DNA of 64,000 bases, from NCBI GenBank assembly GCA_949752795.1, contig CATKHW010000009.1:1798001-1862000 (forward strand). The letters run 5' to 3'. Origin of the DNA: Hyperoodon ampullatus (taxonomy: Eukaryota > Chordata > Mammalia > Artiodactyla > Ziphiidae). The notes under the pieces were generated by a model. That model made no database searches. It was not told where the DNA came from and saw only the letters and a list, made by a program, of their open reading frames with translations. The first letter of the stretch is position 1, and each line of letters begins with the position of its first letter. Shown here one piece after another: positions 34,038-47,897 of this stretch. Position numbers and translations under genes: made by a program.

Positions 34038-35776
34038 GGCCAAAATGGGCGTATGCGTTTTAACCTGAATATATTCAGGAGAAAAAGCATACGCCCTTTT
34101 TAACCAAGTGCATCATTGTCGAAGTTGTGCCCCTCTTCCTGCGCTTTAAAGGCGATTCCAATGTACCTCTTGAAATCTGTTTCCTGCTTTCTGGCCGAAA
34201 TTCAAGTCCGCCTGTTTTCATTCCCTCAACAGATTTTTGTACGATAGTTGTCCTTTATTACTCTGCCAGTTTGTGAATTGCTGTGCCCCTGAGCTCCATT
34301 TTTCAACTCGTTTTTTTGTGAGCTGACCGCAAGTCCAAAATTTTGGTTCAGGACCTATACTGGTTCCCGGTGGGTGGCTGAGACTTTTGTTAATTCTTCT
34401 TCCTGACGGGAAATTAGAATGACATGGGCCTGTCCAAATGCCTAACAGCTACTCTCTCATTGGTTCTCCCTATTCCCTTTCATCCTCTGCCAAATTGGCA
34501 ACCTCTGCGAACCAGGAGGTTAAAGGGGCTGTCTCTCCATGTTGGGAGATTGATAGTAAAGCAGTTGGAAAGTCAAACCAGAGCAACAGGAGAGGGACTA
34601 TTTGTTGAGTTTTAGAAGCCTTTTGTATTCACAGTGTGTCTATTCTCTTCATTTCCCGTACATGTTATAGCTGTAATAATATTCACTTCAACCTGGAGAG
34701 TTGGGACCCTTGGAATGTGTGCCATGCATTATTGCTTTAAGTGGTCTGCATTTGCTCACCGAATATCACCAATCCTCTCAATCCCAAGTGTCTTTCCTTA
34801 TGCCACATCCTACTGTCATTGTAGATAGGGTCATTCCAGGTTTCATCAGAGCATCAGAAGGAATTGTAAAGAATTTCCCGGTTTTTTCATTTTGTTTTTG
34901 AAATTCCTTTTTATAGTGGGTTTGAGCTGATTCTCACTGCCATGTTTCTGCCAGTCTAGACACACTTGATTCCCTGATGGAGACTTATCAATACATAGGT
35001 TTTAAGATTCTTACTACTCAGATATATTCCTCTGCGGGAAATATGGGGTTTTGCGTCCTTTTCACTGAAGAAGGTGTAGGGATTGACTCTTCCGTAGTTG
35101 GTATTTCGAACGGTACCTGTACTAATATCAAACTCTGGTTTTATGCATCACGCCACATCTCCTTCCCCCTTAAGCAGGCATAAGAGTGTTTTCTAAATGT
35201 GAGAGTCTGTTCCCTTTCCTAACTCAGTTCATGTGTAGCCATGTTTACAGGACCTTCATAAGTGATATCTTATGATAAGTTTCTTTTTCTCTGTGACTTA
35301 TTTCACTTAGAATCATCGTACCTGAATCCACTCATTTTGAAGCTACTGGCCTTATGACATTGATTTCATGGCTGAGGGATATTCCATCGTACGTAAGTAC
35401 CACAATTTCTTGCACCATTTTTGTCTTTCCTGGGATATTTCAGGTGTACCCAAGTTGAGGTTCTTGTAAGCAGTGCAGCCCTAAATTTTGAGGTGGCCCT
35501 GTCTTATTGATTTTCAGTTTTCCCAAAGTATATTCCCTAGACTGGAAGTGCCTTTGGCTCTGTAGTTCTGTTGTGTACTTGTTTTAGGGAACACAATTCA
35601 CTCCTCCAGAGAGGCAGTTGGCAATTTTCATCCCACCCATCAGCATAACTAGGCTCCCTTTTCTTCAGGGCCTGTGTTGCATTTCTAGTTTTTACACATT
35701 TTGTGGATGTCCCTTTTGTGCAGTGGGAAGTGATAATGCTTTGTAGTGCAGATTTGCATTGCCTGCTTGCTTGCTC
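34038..35776 (+). repeat. Satellite monomer, mismatched-palindrome type
   Basis: 1,739 bp. Inverted repeat 34,038-34,105 has uncompensated changes: T at arm position 9 on the left, TTTTAACCTG in the left arm and TTTTTAACC at the right end. The 37,516 unit shares most of these, so the two are sister copies two monomers apart. Confidence 0.95.
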
Positions 35777-37515
35777 GGCCAAAAAGGGAGTATGCGTTTT
35801 CTCCTGAATATATTCAGGAGAAAATGCATACCCCCTTTTGGCCAATTGCATCATTGTCGAAGTTGTGCCCCTCTTCCTGTGCTTTAAAGGCAATTCCAAT
35901 GTACCTCTTAAAATCTGTTTCCTGCTATTCTGGCTCGCTTTCAAGTCCGCCTCGTTGCCTTCCCTCAACAGATTTTTGGACGATAGTTTTCCTTTATTAC
36001 TCTGCCCGTTTCTGAATTGCTGTGCCCCTTAGCTCCATTTTTCAATTCGTTTTTTGTGAGCTGACTGCATGTCCAAAATTGTGGTTCAGGACCTATACTG
36101 GTTCCGGCGGGTGGCTGAGACTTTGATTAATTCTTCTTCCTGCCGGGAAGTTAGAGTGACATGTGCCCGTCCAAATGCCTAACAGCTACTCTCTCATTGG
36201 TTCTTCATCATACCTTTCATCCTCTGCCAATTGGCAACATGTGAGAACCAGGAGATTAAAGGGGCTGTCTCTCCAAGTTGGGAGATTGATAGTAAAGCAG
36301 TTGGAAATTCAAACCGGAGCACCAGGAGAGGGACAATTAGTTGAGTTTTAAAAACCTTTTGTATTCACAGTGTGTCCATTCTCTATGTTTCCCATACATG
36401 TTATAGCTGTAGTAGTATTCCCTTCAACCTGGAGAGTTGGGACCGTTGGAATGTGTGCCACGCATTATTGCTTAAATGGTCTGCATTTGTTCACCCAATT
36501 TCACCAATCCTCTCAGCCCCAAGTGTCCAGACTTATGCCACATCCAGCTGTCATTGTAGATAGGGTCATTATAGATTTCATCAGAGCCTCTGAAGGAATT
36601 GTAAAGAATTTCCCTGTTTTTTTTTTTGTTTTGTTTTTGAAATTCCTTTTTATAGTGGGTTTGAGCTGATTCTCACTGCCATGTTTCTGCCAGTCTAGAC
36701 ACACTTGATTCCCTGATGGAGACGTATCAATACATAGGTTTTAAGATTCTTACTAGACAGATATATTTCTCCATGGGAAATATGGGGTTTTGAGTCCCTT
36801 TCACTGAGGAAGGTGTAGGGATTGTCTCTTCCATAGTTAGTTTTAGGAACGGTACCTGTACTAATATCAAACTCTGGTTTTATGCATCACGCCACCTCTC
36901 CTTCCCCCTTAAGCAGGCATAAGAGTGTTTTCTAAATGTGAGACTCTGTTCCCTTTCCTAACTCAGTTCATGTGTAGCCATGTTTACAGGAACCTCATAA
37001 GTGATATCTTATGATAAGTTTCTTTTTCTCTGTGACTTATTTCACTTAGAATCATCGTACCTGAATACACTCATTTTGCTGCTACTGGCCTTATGACATT
37101 GATTTCATGGATGAGGGATATTCCATCGTACGTAAGTACCACAATTTCTTGAACCATTTTTGTCTTTCCTGAGATATTTCAGGTGTACCCAAGTTGAGGT
37201 TCTTGTAAGCAGTGCAGCCCTAAATTTTGAGGTGGCTGTGTCTTATTGATTTTCAGTTTTCCCAAGGTATATTCCCTAGACTGGAAGTGCCCTTGGCTCT
37301 GTAGCTCTGTTGTTTACTTGTTTTAGGGAACACAATGCACTCCTCCAGAGAGGCAGTTGGCAATTTACATCCTGCCCGTCAGCATAACTAGGCTCCCTGT
37401 TCTCCAGGGCCGGTCTTGCCTTCTGGAATTTTACACATTTTGCGGATGTCCCTTTTGACCGGTGGGCCGTGATACTTCTTTGTAGTGCAGATTTGCATTG
37501 CCCGCTTTCTTGCTT
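35777..37515 (+). repeat. Satellite monomer, core array
   Basis: 1,739 bp. Inverted repeat 35,777-35,843 is one base short (a T lost in the right arm). Arm position 13 is A on the left, while the right arm reads CCCCC there, a non-pairing state. The 54,799 unit has G with C at this position, so this may be a related intermediate. Confidence 0.95.
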
Positions 37516-39256
37516 GGCCAAAATGGGCGTATGCGTTTTATCCTGAATATATTCAGGAGAAAAAGCATACACGCTTTTTAACCAAGTGCATCATTGTCGA
37601 AGTTGTGCCCCTCTTCCTGTGCTGTAAAGGCAATTCCAATGTACCTCTTGAAATCTGTTTCCTGCTATTCTGGCTCGCTTTCAAGTCCGCCTCGTTGCCT
37701 TCCCTCAACAGATTTTTGGACGATAGTTTTCCTTTATTACTCTGCCCGTTTGTGAATTGCTGTGCCCCTGAGCTCATTTTTCAATTCGTTTTTTGTGAGC
37801 TGACTGCAAGTCCAAAATTTTGGTTCAGGACCTATACTGGTTCCCGGCCGGTGGCTGAGACTTTGATTAATTCTTCTTCCTTCCTGGAAATTAGAGTGAC
37901 ATGTGCCCGTCCAAATGCCTAACAGCTACTCTCTCATTGGTTCTCCATCATACCTTTCATCCTCTGCCAATTGGCAACATGTGAGAATCAGGAGATTAAA
38001 GGGGCTGTCTCTCCAAGTTGGGAGATTGATAGTAAAGCAGTTGGAAATTCAAACAGGAGCACCAGGAGAGGGACAATTAGTTGAGTTTTAAAAACCTTTT
38101 TTATTCACATTGTGTCCATTCTCTAGGTTTCCTGTACATGTTATAGCTGTAGTAGTATTCCCTTAAACCTGGAGAGTTGGGATCATTGGAATGTGTGCCA
38201 CGCATTATACCTTTAAATGGTCTGCATTTGTTCACCCAATCTCACCAATCCTCTCAGCCCCAGGTGTCCAGACTTATGCCACATCCAGCTGTCATTGTAG
38301 ATAGGGTCATTATAGATTTCATCAGAGCCTCTGAAGGAATTTTAAAGAATTTCCCTGTTTTTTTTTTTGTTTTGTTTTTGAAATTCCTTTTTATAGTGGG
38401 TTTGAGCTGATTCTCACTGCCATGTTTCTGCCAGTCTAGACACACTTGATTCCCTGATGGAGACGTATCAATACATAGGTTTTAAGATTCTTACTAGTCA
38501 GATATATTTCTCTGTGGGAAATATGCGGTTTTTAGTCCCTTTCACTGAGGAAGGTGTAGGGATTGTCTCTTCCGTAGTTAGTTTTTGGAACGGTACCTGT
38601 ACTAATATCAAACTCTGGTTTTATGCATCACGCCACCTCTCCATCCCCCTTAAGCAGGCATAAGAGTGTTTTCTAAATGTGAGACTCTGTTCTCTTTCCT
38701 AACTCAGTTCATGTGTAGCCATGTTTACAGGAACTTCATAAGTGATATCTTATGATAAGTTTCTTTTTCTCTCTGACTTATTTCACTTTGAGTCATCGTA
38801 CCTGAATCCACGCATTTTGCTGCTACTGGCCTTATGACATTGATTTCATGGATGAGGGATATTCCATCGTACATAAGTACCACAATTTCTTGAACCATTT
38901 TTGTCTTTCCTGAGATATTTCAGGTGTACCCAAGTTGAGGTTCTTGTAAGCAGTGCAGCCCTAAATTTTGAGGTGGCTGTGTCTTATTGATTTTCAGTTT
39001 TCCCAAGGTATATTCCCTAGACTGGAAGTGCCCTTGGCTCTGTAGCTCTGTTGTTTACTTGTTTTAGGGAACACAATGCACTCCTCCAGAGAGGCAGTTG
39101 GCAATTTACATCCCGCCTATCAGCATAAGTAGGCTCCCTCTTCTCCAGGGCCTGTCTTGCCTTTCTGGTTTTTACACATTTTGCGCATGTCCCTTTTGAC
39201 GGGTGGCAAGTGATACTTCTTTTTAGTGCAGATTGGCATTGCCCGCTTGCTTGCTT
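37516..39256 (+). repeat. Satellite monomer, mismatched-palindrome type
   Basis: 1,741 bp. Inverted repeat 37,516-37,583 carries the same left-arm T at position 9 and right-end AACC as the 34,038 unit, plus ACACGCTTTTT in the right arm. A run of T and the TTTTGTTTTG tract near 38,362 mark the reversed L1 poly-A-like segment. Confidence 0.95.
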
Positions 39257-40955
39257 GGCCAAAAACGGCGGATGCGTTTTCTCCTGAATATATTCAGGAG
39301 AAAACGCATACGCCGTTTTTGGCCAAGTGCATCATTGTCGAAGTTGTGCCCCTCTTCCTGTGCTTTAAAGATGATCCCAGTATACCTCTTGTAATCTGTT
39401 TCCTGATATTCTGCCTCGCATTCAAGTCCGCCTGGTTGCCTTCCCTCAACAGATTTTTGGACGATAGTTGTCCTTTATTACTCTGCCAGTTTGTGAATTG
39501 CTGTGCCCTGAGATACATTTTTCAACTCGTTTTTTTGTGAGCTGACCGCAAGTCCAAAATTTTGGTTCAGTACCTATACTGGTTCCCGGTGGGTGGCTGA
39601 GACTTTGGTTAATTCTTCTTCCTGCCGGGAAATTAGAGTGACATGTGCCCGTCCAAATGCCTACCAGCTACTCTCTCATTGGTTCTCCCTCTTCCCTTTC
39701 ATCCTCTGCCAAATTGGCATCCTTTGTGAACCAGGAGGTTAAAGGGGCTGTCTCTCCAAGTTGGGAGATTGATAGTAAAGCAGTTGGAAAATCAGACCGG
39801 AGCACCAGGAGAGGGAATATTAGTTGAATTTTAGATACCTTTCATATTCACAGTGTGTCCATTCTCTATGTTTCCCGTACATGTTACAGCTGTAGTAATA
39901 TTCCCTTCATCCTGCAGAGTTGTGACCCGTGGAATGTGTGCCACGCATTATTGCTTTAAATGGTCTGTATTTGCTCACCAAATCTCACCAATCCTCTCAG
40001 TCCCAAGTGTCCTGCCTTATGCCACATCCAGCTGTCTTTGTAGATAGGGTCATTCCAGGTTTCATCAGAGCCCCTGAAGGAATTGTAAAGAATTTCCCTG
40101 TTTGAGCTGATTTTCACTGCCATGATTCTGCCAGTGTAGACACACTTGTTTCCCTGATGGAGACATATCAATACATAGGTTTTAAGTTTATTACTAGTCG
40201 GATATATTCCTCTGTGGGAAATATGCGGTTTTGAGACCCTTTCACTGAGGAAGGTGTATGGCTTGTCTCTTCCGTAGTTGGATTTTGGAACGGTACATGT
40301 ACAAATATCAAACTCTGGTTTTATGCATCACCCCACCTCTCCTTCCCCCTTAAGCAGGGATAAGTGTGTTTTCTAAATGTGAGACCCTGTTCTCTTTCCT
40401 AACTCAGTTCATGTGTAGCCATGTTTACAGGACCTTCATAAGTGATATCTTATGATAAGTTTCTATTTCTCTGTGACTTATTTCACTTAGAATCATCGTT
40501 CCTGAATCCACTCCTTTTGCTGCTATTGGCCTTATGACATTGATTTCATGGCTGAGGGATATTCCATCATACGTAATAACACAATTTCTTCAACCATTTT
40601 TGTCTTTCCTGGGATATTTCAGGTGTACCCAAGTTGAGGTTCTTGTAAGCAGTGCATCCCTAAATTTTGGGGTGGCTCTGTCTTATTGATTTTCAGTTTT
40701 CACAAGGTATATTCCCTAGACTGGATGTGCACTTGGCTCTGTAGATCTGTTGTTTACTTGTTTTAGGGAAGACAATGCGCTCCTCCAGAGAGGTATTTGG
40801 CAATTTATATCCCGCCCATCAGGATAACTAGGCTCCCTGTTCTCTAGGGCCTGTCATGCCTTTCTGGTTTTTACACATTTTGCGGATGTCCCTTTTGACC
40901 GGTGGGAAGTGTTACTACTTTGTAGTGAAGATTTGCATTGCCCGCTTGCTTGCTT
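39257..40955 (+). repeat. Satellite monomer, ~39 bp deletion variant
   Basis: 1,699 bp. Palindrome 39,257-39,324 has C at arm position 10 on the left and the matching G on the right, a compensated pair not seen in the other units. Position 15 is G on the left only. The same deletion as in the 30,601 unit lies at about 40,100. The two units are five monomers apart and share rare variants (GATTGGCATTGCCC, CTGATATTCTGCCTCGCATT). Confidence 0.95.
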
Positions 40956-42689
40956 TGCCAAAAAGGGCGTATGCGATTTCTCCTGAATATATTCAGGAGA
41001 AAAAGCATACGCCCTTTTGGCCAAGTGAATCACTGTCGAAGTTGTGCCCCTCTTCCTGTGCTTTACAGGCGATTCCAATGTACCTCGTGAAATCTGTTTC
41101 CTGCTCTTCAGGCTTGCTTTCAAGTCCGCCTCATTGCCCTCCATAAACAGATTTTTGTACTATAGTTTTCCTTTATTACTCTGCCAGATTGTGAATTGGT
41201 GTGCCCCAGACCTCCATTTTCTACTAGTTTTTTTGAGCTGACCGCAAGTCCAAAATTTTGGTTCAGGACCTATACTGGTTCCCCGCGAGTGGCTGAGCCT
41301 ATGGTTAATTCTTTTTCCTGACGGGAAATTGGAGTGACTTGTGCCCGTCCAAATGCCTAACACCTACTCTCTCATTGGTTCTCCCTCTTCCCTTTCATCC
41401 TCTGCAAAATTGGCAACCTGTGCGAACCAGGAGGTTAAAGGGGCTGTCTCTCCAAGTTGGGAGATTGGTCGTAAAGCATTTGGAAAATCAAATCGGAGCA
41501 CCAAGAGAGGGACTATTAGTTGAGTTTTAGAAAACTTTCGTATTCACAGTGTGTCCATTCTCTAGGTTTCCCGTACATGTTATAGCTGTAGTAATATTCC
41601 CTTCAACCTGGAGAGTTGGGACCCATGGAATGGGTGCAACACATTATTGCTTTAAAGGGTCTGCATTTGGTCACCCAATCTCATCAATCCTCTCAGTCCC
41701 AAGTGTCCAGCCTTATGCCAAATCTGGCTTTGTTGTAGATAGGGTCATTCCAGGTTTCATCAGAGAGCCTGAAGGAATTATAAAGAATTTCCCTGTTTTT
41801 TTGTTTTGTTTTTGAAATTCCTTTTTATACTGGGTTTGAGCTGATTCTCACTGCTATGTTTATGGCAGTCTAGACACACATGATTCACTTATGGACACAT
41901 ATCAATACATACGTTTTAAGGTTCTTACTAGACAGATATATTTCTGTGCGGGAAGTATGGGGTTTTGAGTCCCTTTCACTGAGGAAGTTGTAAGTCTTGT
42001 CTATTACGTATTTTTTTTTCGAACGGTACCTGTACTAATATCAATCTCTGGTTTTGTGCATCACCACACCTCTCCTTCCCCCTTAAGCAGGCATAAGAGT
42101 GTTTTCTCAATGTGAGAGTCTGTTCTCTTTCCTAACTCACTTCATGTATAGCCATGTTTACAGGACCTTCATAAGTGATATCTTATGATAAGTTTCTTTT
42201 TCTCTGTGACATATTTCACTTAGAATCATCGTACCTGAATCCACTCATTTTGCTGCTACTGGCCTTATGACATTGATTTCATGGCTGAGGGATATTCCAT
42301 CATACGTAAATACCACAATTTCTTGAACCATTTTAGTCTTTCCTGGGATATTTCATGTGTACCCAAGTTGAGGTTCTTGTAAGCAGTGCAGCCCTAAATT
42401 TTGTGGTGGCTCTGTCTTATTGACTTTCAGTTTTCCCAAGGTATATTCCCTTGACTGGAAGTGCCCTTGGGTCTGTAGCTCTGTTGTTTACTTGTTTTAG
42501 GGAACACAATGCACTCCTCCAGAGAGGCAGTTGGCAATTTACATTCCGCCCATCACCATAACTAGGCTCCCTCTTCTCCAGGGCCTGTCTTGCCTTTCTG
42601 GTTTTTACATATTTTGCGGATGTCCCTTTTCTCTGGTGGGAAGTGATACTGCTTTGTAGTGCAGATTTGCATTGCCCGCTTGCTTGCTT
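40956..42689 (+). repeat. Satellite monomer containing left breakpoint of 5.2 kb duplication
   Basis: 1,734 bp. Inverted repeat 40,956-41,022 (67 bp; first base T, one T lost near the right end, AAAAAGC instead of AAAACGC). The left end of the three-monomer duplication falls in the 26 bp stretch 41,685-41,710. From there the sequence matches 46,893 onward almost base for base. Confidence 0.95.
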
Positions 42690-44427
42690 GGCCAAACAGG
42701 ACGTATGCGTTATCTCCTGAATATATTCAGGAGAAAACGCATACGTCCTGTTTGGCCAAGTGCATCATTGTCGAAGTTGTGCCCCTCTTCCTGCGCTTTA
42801 AAGGCGATTCCAATGTACCTCTTGAAATCTGTTTCCTGCTATCCTGGCTCGCTTTCAAGTGCGCCTCGTTGCCTTCCCTGAACAGATTTTTGGATGATAG
42901 TTTTCCTTTATTACTCTGCCCGTTTGTGAATTGCTGTGCCCCTGGGCTCCATTTCTCAACTCGTTTTTTGTGAGCTGACCGCAAGTCCAAAATTTTGGTT
43001 CAGGACCTATACTGGTTCCCAGCGAGTGGCTGAGACTTTGATTAATTCTTCTTCCTGCTGGGAAATTAGAGTGACATGTGCCCGTCCAAATGTCTCTCAG
43101 CTACTCTCTCATTGGTTCTCCATATTTCCTTTCATCCTCTGAAAATTGGCAACATGTGAGAACCAGGAGGTTAAAGGGGCTGTCTCTCCAAGTTGGGAGA
43201 TTGATAGTAAAGCAGTTGGAAATTCAAACCGGAGCACCCGGAGAGTGACTATTAGTTGAGTTGTAAAAACCTTTTGTATTCACAGTGTCTCCATTCTCTA
43301 GGTTTCCCATACATGTTATACCTGTAGTAGTATTCCCTTCAACCTGGAGAGTTGGCACCATTGGAATGTGTGCCACGCATTATTGCTTTAAATGGTCTGC
43401 ATTTGCTCACCGAATCTCACCAATCCTCTCAGTCACAAGTGTCCTGCCTTATGCCACATCCAGCTGTCATTGTAGATAGCGTCATTATAGATTTCATCAG
43501 AGCCCCTGAAGGAATTGTATAGAATTTCCTAATTTTTTTGTTTTGTTTTTGAAATTCCTTTTTATAGTGGGTTTGAGCTGATTCTCACTGCCATGTTTCT
43601 GCCAGTCTAGACACACTTGATTCCCTGATGGAGACATATCAATACATAAGTTTTAAGATTCTTACTAGTCAGATATATTCCTCTGCGGGAAATATGGGGT
43701 TTTGCGTACTTATCACTGAGGAAGGTGTAGGGATTGACTCTTCCGTAGTTGGTTTTTGGAACGGTACCTGTACTAATATGAAACTCTGGTTTTATGCATC
43801 ACGCCACCTCTCCTTCCACCTTAAGCAGGCATAAGAGTGTTTTCTAAATGTGAGACTCTGTTGTCTTTCCTAACTCAGTTCATGTGTAGCCATGTTTACA
43901 GGACCTTCATAAGTGATATCTTATGATAAGTTTCTTTTTCTCTGTGACTCATTTCACTTAGAATCATCGTACCTGAATCCACTCATTTTGCTGCTACTGG
44001 CCTTATGACTTTGATTTCATGGCTGATGGATATTCCATCGTACGTAAGTACCACAATTTCTTGCACCATTTTTGTCTTTCCTGGGATATTTCAGGTGTAC
44101 CCAAGTTGAGGTTCTTGTAAGCAGTGCAGCCCTAAATTTTGAGGTGGCTCTGTCTTATTGATTTTCAGTTTTCCAAAGGTATATTCCCTACACTGGAAGT
44201 GCCCGTGTCTCTGTAGCTCTGTTGTTTACTTGTTTTAGGGAACACAATGCATTCCTCCAGAGAGGCAGATGGCAATTTCCATTCCGCCCATCAGCATAAT
44301 TAGGCTCCCTCTTCTCCATTGCCTGTCTTGCCTTTCTGGTTTTTACATATTTTGCGGATGTCCCTTTTGTCTGGTGGGAAGTGATACTGCTTTGTAGTGC
44401 AGATTTGCATTGCCCGCTTGCTTGCTT
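42690..44427 (+). repeat. Satellite monomer, duplication copy A, unit 1
   Basis: 1,738 bp. Palindrome 42,690-42,757 shows two compensated pairs: C with G at arm position 8 and A with T at arm position 12. One uncompensated change (A in GTTATCTCC) is in the left arm. Repeated at 47,898 with very few differences. Confidence 0.96.
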
Positions 44428-46162
44428 GGCCAAAAAGGGCTTATGCGTTTTCTCCTGAATATATTCAGGAGAAAACGCATATGCATGTTTGGCCACGTGC
44501 ATCATTGTCGAAGTTGTGCCCCTCTTCCTGTGCTTTAAAGGCGATTCCAATGTGCCTCTTGAAATCTGTTTCCTGCTATTCTGGCTTGCTTTCAAGTCTG
44601 CCCTGTTGCCTTCCCTCAACAGATTTTTGGACGATAGTTTTCCTTTATTACTCTGCCCGTTTGTGAATTGCTGTGCCCCTGAGCTCCATTTCTCAACTCG
44701 TTTTTTGTGAGCTGACCGCAAGTCCAAAATTTTGGTTCAGGACCTATACTGTTTCCCGGCGGGTGGCTGAGACTTTGATTAATTCTTCTTCCTGCTGAGA
44801 AATTAGAGTGACATGTGCCCGTCCAAATGTCTCTCAGCTACTCTCTCATTGGTTCTCCATATTTCCTTTCATCCTCTGCCAATTGGCAACATGTGAGAAC
44901 CAGGAGGTTAAAGGGTCTGTCTCTCCAAGTTGGGAGACTGATAGTAAAGCAGTTGGAAATTCAAACCAGAGCACCAGGAGAGGGACTATTAGTTGAGTTG
45001 TAAAAACCTTTTGTATTCACAGTGTGTCCATTCTCTAGGTTTCCAATACATGTTATACCTGTAGTAGTATTCCCTTCCACCTGGAGAGTTTGGACCCTTG
45101 GAATGTGTGCCACGCATTATTGCTTTAAATGGTCTGCATTTGCTCACCGAATCTCACCAATCCTCTCAGTCCCAAGTGTCCAGCCTTATGCCACATCCAG
45201 CTGTCGTTGTAGATAAGGGCATTCCGAGTTTAATGAGAGACCCTGAAGGAATTGTAAAGGATTTCCCTGATTTTTTGTTTTGTTTGTGAAATTCCTTTTT
45301 AGAATGTGTTTGAGCTGATTCTCACTGCCATGTTTATGCGAGTCTAGACACACTTGATTCCCTTACGGAGACATATCAATACATAGGTTTTAAGATTTAT
45401 ACTAGTCAGATATTTTCCTCTGTGGGAAGTATGGGGTTTTGAGTCCCTACCCCTTAGGAAGTTGTAGGTCTTTTCTACTCCGTAGTTGGTTTTTGGAACG
45501 GTACATGTACTAATATCAAACTCTGGTTTTATGCATCACCCCACCTCTCCTTCCCCCTTAAGCAGGCATAAGAGTTTTTTCTCAATGTGAGAGTCTGTTC
45601 TCTTTCTTAACTCACTTCATGTGTAGCCATGAACAGGACCTTCATAAGTGATATCTTATGATAAGTTTCTTTTTCTCTGTGACTCATTTCACTTAGAATC
45701 ATCGTACCTGAATCCACTCATTTTGCTGCTACTTGCCTTATGACATTGATTTCATGGCTGAGGGATATTCCATCATACGTAAATACCACAATTTCTTGAA
45801 CCATTTTAATCTTTCCTGGGGTATTTCAGGTGTACCCAAGTTGAGGTTCTTGTAAGCAGTGCAGCCCTAAATTTTGGGGTGGCTCTGTCTTATTGACTTT
45901 CAGTTTGCCCAAGGTATATTCCCTAGACTGTAAGTGCCCTTGGCTCTGTAGCTCTGTTTTTTATTTGTTTTAGGGAACACAATGCACTCCTCCTGAGAGG
46001 CAGTTGGCAATTTACATTCCGCCCATTAGCATAACTAGGCTCCCTCTTCTCCAGGGCCTGTCTTGCCTTTCTGGTTTTTACATATTTTGCAGATGTCCCT
46101 TTTGTCTGGTGGGAAGTGATACTGCTTTGTAGTGCAGATTTGCATTGCCCGCTTGCTTGCTT
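44428..46162 (+). repeat. Satellite monomer, duplication copy A, unit 2
   Basis: 1,735 bp. Inverted repeat 44,428-44,494 is imperfect: the right arm reads CATATGCATGTTTGGCC, carrying the position-8 change (as C on the arm strand) on that side only, while the left arm is of the common type at position 8. A one-armed state of the change fixed on both arms in the neighbouring units. Repeated at 49,636. Confidence 0.96.
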
Positions 46163-47897
46163 GGCCAAACAGGGCTTATGCGTTTTCTCCTGAATATATT
46201 CAGGAGAAAACGCATACGTCCTGTTTGGCCAAGTGCATCATTGTCGAAGTTGTGCCCCTCTTCCTGCGCTTTAAAGGCGATTCCAATGTACCTCTTGAAA
46301 TATGTTTCCTGTTATTCTGGCTCGCTTTCAAGTCCGCCTCGTTGCCTTTCCTGAACAGATTTTTGGATGATAGTTTTCCTTTATTAATCTGCCCGTTTGT
46401 GAATTGCTGTGCCCCTGAGCTCCATTTTTCAACTCGTTTTTTGTGAGCTGACCCCAAGTCCAAAATTTTGGTTCAGGACCTATACTGGTTCCCGGCGGAT
46501 GGCTGAGACTTTGAATAATTCTTATTCCTGCCGGGAAATTAGAGTGACATGTGCCCGTCCAAATGTCTAACAGCTACTCTCTCATTGTTTCTCCATCTTA
46601 CCTTTCATCCTCTGCCAATTGGCAACATGTGAGAACCAGGAGGTTAAAGGGGCTGTCTCTCCAAGTTGGGAGATTGATAGTAAAGCAGTTGGAAATTCAA
46701 ACCGGATCACCGAAGAGGGACTATTAGTTGAGTTGTAAAAACCTTTTGTATTCACAGTGTGTCCATTCTCTAGGTTTCCTGTACATGTTATAGCTGTAGT
46801 AGTATTCCCTTCAACCTGGAGAGTTGGGACAATTGGAATGTGTGCCACGCATTATTGCTTTAAATGGTCTGCATTTGCTCACCGAATCTCACCAATCCTC
46901 TCAGTCCCAAGTGTCCAGCCTTATGCCAAATCTGGCTTTGTTGTAGATAGGGTCATTCCAGGTTTCATCAGAGAGCCTGAAGGAATTATAAAGAATTTCC
47001 CTGTTTTTTTGTTTTGTTTTTGAAATTCCTTTTTATACTGGGTTTGAGCTGATTCTCACTGCTATGTTTATGGCAGTCTAGACACACATGATTCACTTAT
47101 GGACACATATCAATACATACGTTTTAAGGTTCTTACTAGACAGATATATTTCTGTGCGGGAAGTATGGGGTTTTGAGTCCCTTTCACTGAGGAAGTTGTA
47201 AGTCTTGTCTATTACGTATTTTTTTTTCGAACGGTACCTGTACTAATATCAATCTCTGGTTTTGTGCATCACCACACCTCTCCTTCCCCCTTAAGCAGGC
47301 ATAAGAGTGTTTTCTCAATGTGAGAGTCTGTTCTCTTTCCTAACTCACTTCATGTATAGCCATGTTTACAGGACCTTCATAAGTGATATCTTATGATAAG
47401 TTTCTTTTTCTCTGTGACATATTTCACTTAGAATCATCGTACCTGAATCCACTCATTTTGCTGCTACTGGCCTTATGACATTGATTTCATGGCTGAGGGA
47501 TATTCCATCATACGTAAATACCACAATTTCTTGAACCATTTTAGTCTTTCCTGGGATATTTCATGTGTACCCAAGTTGAGGTTCTTGTAAGCAGTGCAGC
47601 CCTAAATTTTGGGGTGGCTCTGTCTTATTGACTTTCAGTTTTCCCAAGGTATATTCCCTTGACTGGAAGTGCCCTTGGGTCTGTAGCTCTGTTGTTTTCT
47701 TGTTTTAGGGAACACAATGCACTCCTCCAGAGAGGCAGTTGGCAACTTACATTCCGCCCATCACCATAACTAGGCTCCCTCTTCTCCAGGGCCTGTCTTG
47801 CCTTTCTGGTTTTTACATATTTTGCGGATGTCCCTTTTCTCTGGTGGGAAGTGATACTGCTTTGTAGTGCAGATTTGCATTGCCCGCTTGCTTGCTT
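46163..47897 (+). repeat. Satellite monomer with central junction of 5.2 kb duplication
   Basis: 1,735 bp. Palindrome 46,163-46,230: position 8 is compensated (C with G). At position 12 the right arm has the derived T while the left arm keeps G, so only one arm has changed. Its right arm is identical to that of the 42,690 unit. The copy A/copy B junction lies in 46,893-46,918, so this monomer is a hybrid of two parents. Confidence 0.96.
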